A stretch of 64,000 bases of DNA from Mesorhizobium sp. AR02 (GTDB lineage: Bacteria > Pseudomonadota > Alphaproteobacteria > Rhizobiales > Rhizobiaceae). Under the pieces are notes generated by a model. It made no database searches. It saw only the letters and a program-made list of their open reading frames with translations, and had not been told where the DNA came from. How positions within the stretch are numbered: position 1 is the stretch's first letter; each line of letters opens with the position of its first letter. The stretch lies in contig NZ_CP080531.1 in the NCBI RefSeq assembly GCF_024746835.1, positions 620,001 to 684,000 of the forward strand, written 5' to 3'. Shown here in pieces: positions 62,743 through 64,000 of the stretch. Both the position numbers and the translations under genes were made by a program.

Positions 62743-64000
62743 TCACCAGTTCGACAGGGCGCGATCGAGCGTCTCGGCCAGTTGCTCGGCATTGTCCCTG
62801 GCGAACGGCAGAGGCGGCCTGATCTTCAGCACATTGCCGCGCGGACCGCAGGACGAGATCAGCACGCCATCTTCGCGCATGGTTTCGACGACCGCTGACG
62901 TCTTGGTGGCGGCCAGCGCTTCATCGCCATCCGCCGTCAATTCGACGCCGAAATAGAGGCCGTTTTGCCTGACATCGGCGACCATGCCGTGTCGGGTCTG
63001 CAGAGTGCGCAGCAGGTCAGCTGTATAAGCGCCGACATTGCGCGCGTTCTCGATCAGCCCCTCGCCTTCGATCACCTCCAGCACGGCGATGCCGACGGCG
63101 GCCGCGACCGGATTGCCGCCGAAGGTGTTGAAGTAGCCGGTGTTCGAGCCGAAGGATGAAACAAGCTGCGGCCGCACGAGCACCGCGCCCATCGGATGCC
63201 CGTCGCCGATCGGCTTGCCCATGGTGACGATATCGGGCTCGATACCATAATTGGCAAATCCCCACATGCCTTGGCCAAGCCGGCCGAAGCCGGACTGGAC
63301 CTCATCGGCAATGACGATTCCGCCGGCCTTCCTGACGTGATCCGCCGCCTCGCGCATGACAGCCGCGTCGGGGAAGAAAATACCGTCGCTGGAAAAGGCC
63401 GAGTCGAGCAGCAGCGCCGCCGGACGGATATTCTGCACGCGCATTTCGTCGATGGCGGCGGCCACATTTCTGGCGAAATCACGCGCGGCGCGGCCATGGT
63501 CGCGGAATGTGTCCGGTGCTGCCACGGTCCGGTGGTGCGCCGGCACGCCCTTGGCGCCAACCGCAGCCGGCGACAGCTGCGCGGTGGCGATCGTGGCGCC
63601 GTGGTAAGCGAAATCGGTGATGATCACCCCGGTACCGCCGCTCGAATGCTGGGCAATGCGAATGGCGAGATCATTGGCCTCGCTGCCGGTGCAGGTGAAC
63701 ATGGCGTGGCCGAGATGGGCCGGAACGGTGCCGAGCAGTTTTTCCGCGTAGTCGAGGATGATCTCGCTCAAGTAGCGCGTGTGCGTGTTGAGCGTGGCAG
63801 CCTGCCCTGACAACGCCTCGACGACGCGCGGATGGCAGTGCCCGACCGAGGCGACATTGTTGTAGGCATCGAGGAATTTGCGCCCCTGCGCATCGTAGAG
63901 CCAGACGCCGCTGCCGCGAACCAGATGGATCGGGTTGCGGTAGAAGGCGCGGTAAGTCGGCCCAAGCAGCCTGGCGCGGCGTTCGAGCAGGGCCTGCTCG
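62743..64000 (-). CDS. class III PLP aminotransferase, N-terminus outside window
   Basis: At least 418 residues of a class III aminotransferase whose start lies beyond the right edge; translation continues to 64000 without a stop. It shows YDAQGRKFLDAYNNVASVGH near the visible N-terminus, then FTCTGSEANDLAIRIAQ, VIADEVQSGFGRLG and the PLP lysine in TMGKPIGDGHPMGAV. It resembles alanine-glyoxylate transaminase 2-like and ethanolamine-phosphate-lyase-like proteins. A role in converting the amine or aldehyde made by the neighbouring FAD oxidase is plausible. Confidence 0.88.
   Translation of the reverse strand, partial: EQALLERRARLLGPTYRAFYRNPIHLVRGSGVWLYDAQGRKFLDAYNNVASVGHCHPRVVEALSGQAATLNTHTRYLSEIILDYAEKLLGTVPAHLGHAMFTCTGSEANDLAIRIAQHSSGGTGVIITDFAYHGATIATAQLSPAAVGAKGVPAHHRTVAAPDTFRDHGRAARDFARNVAAAIDEMRVQNIRPAALLLDSAFSSDGIFFPDAAVMREAADHVRKAGGIVIADEVQSGFGRLGQGMWGFANYGIEPDIVTMGKPIGDGHPMGAVLVRPQLVSSFGSNTGYFNTFGGNPVAAAVGIAVLEVIEGEGLIENARNVGAYTADLLRTLQTRHGMVADVRQNGLYFGVELTADGDEALAATKTSAVVETMREDGVLISSCGPRGNVLKIRPPLPFARDNAEQLAETLDRALSNW

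Overview
The window is a GC-rich, densely packed stretch of a chromosome or megaplasmid of an alphaproteobacterium. It is most likely a rhizobial member of Hyphomicrobiales, and Mesorhizobium or a close relative fits best. That call rests on the pcaDCHGB order with a divergent pcaQ, PcaQ-type boxes like those known from Sinorhizobium, the number of ABC importers, the AraD1/GguC and XylB-like enzymes, and a nested palindromic intergenic repeat. It is an inference from gene content, since there is no rRNA or other marker here. About 63 protein genes fill nearly all the sequence. I see no tRNA, rRNA, CRISPR array, transposase or phage gene.

Region A (1-10.4 kb, minus strand) is a sugar locus: class I aldolase, PfkB kinase, MalK-type ATPase (broken by a one-base frameshift), solute-binding protein, two MalF/MalG-type permeases, two xylose-isomerase-like TIM barrels, a Gfo/Idh/MocA dehydrogenase and a hydrolase. 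A divergent DeoR-family regulator and a 16-bp perfect palindrome lie between regulator and aldolase. Region B (10.6-13.8 kb) holds a second Gfo/Idh/MocA dehydrogenase, an HSL-type esterase and a LacI regulator. Region C (14.0-18.5 kb) holds a SRPBCC-quinone oxidoreductase fusion, a paralogous stand-alone SRPBCC protein, a palindromic repeat element and a large flotillin-like protein.

Region D (18.6-28.9 kb, minus strand) is an eight-gene operon: FAH-family enzyme, alpha/beta hydrolase, amidohydrolase, LivH, LivM, binding protein, LivG, and an unusual LivF ATPase fused to a Tm-1/UPF0261 domain. A divergent FadR-type regulator has a TGGT-N3-ACCA operator candidate. Region E (28.9-41.9 kb) is the protocatechuate branch of the beta-ketoadipate pathway. 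pcaDCHGB-pobA runs leftwards, pcaQ rightwards, followed by a protocatechuate-type ABC importer whose operon continues into a coniferyl-alcohol-dehydrogenase-like SDR and an aromatic aldehyde dehydrogenase. A 51-bp promoter segment with a PcaQ box is present twice, once for each operon.

Region F (41.9-51.2 kb) is an oxidative (Weimberg-like) sugar pathway: mutarotase-like protein, FadR regulator, IlvD/EDD dehydratase, XylB-like sugar dehydrogenase, AraD1/GguC-type FAH protein and a PotFABC-like importer. Region G (51.2-64.0 kb) has a GlcD-type flavoprotein, then a second divergent Liv locus. To the left of its regulatory region run GntR, DUF3830, TIGR04076, aldo/keto reductase, NTF2-like and binding-protein genes; to the right run LivG, LivF, LivH, LivM and a FAD amine/amino-acid oxidase. 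The window closes with another FadR regulator and a truncated class III aminotransferase. Overall it is a mosaic of separate catabolic modules, most with their own regulator and importer, typical of a soil or rhizosphere bacterium feeding on plant-derived sugars and aromatics.
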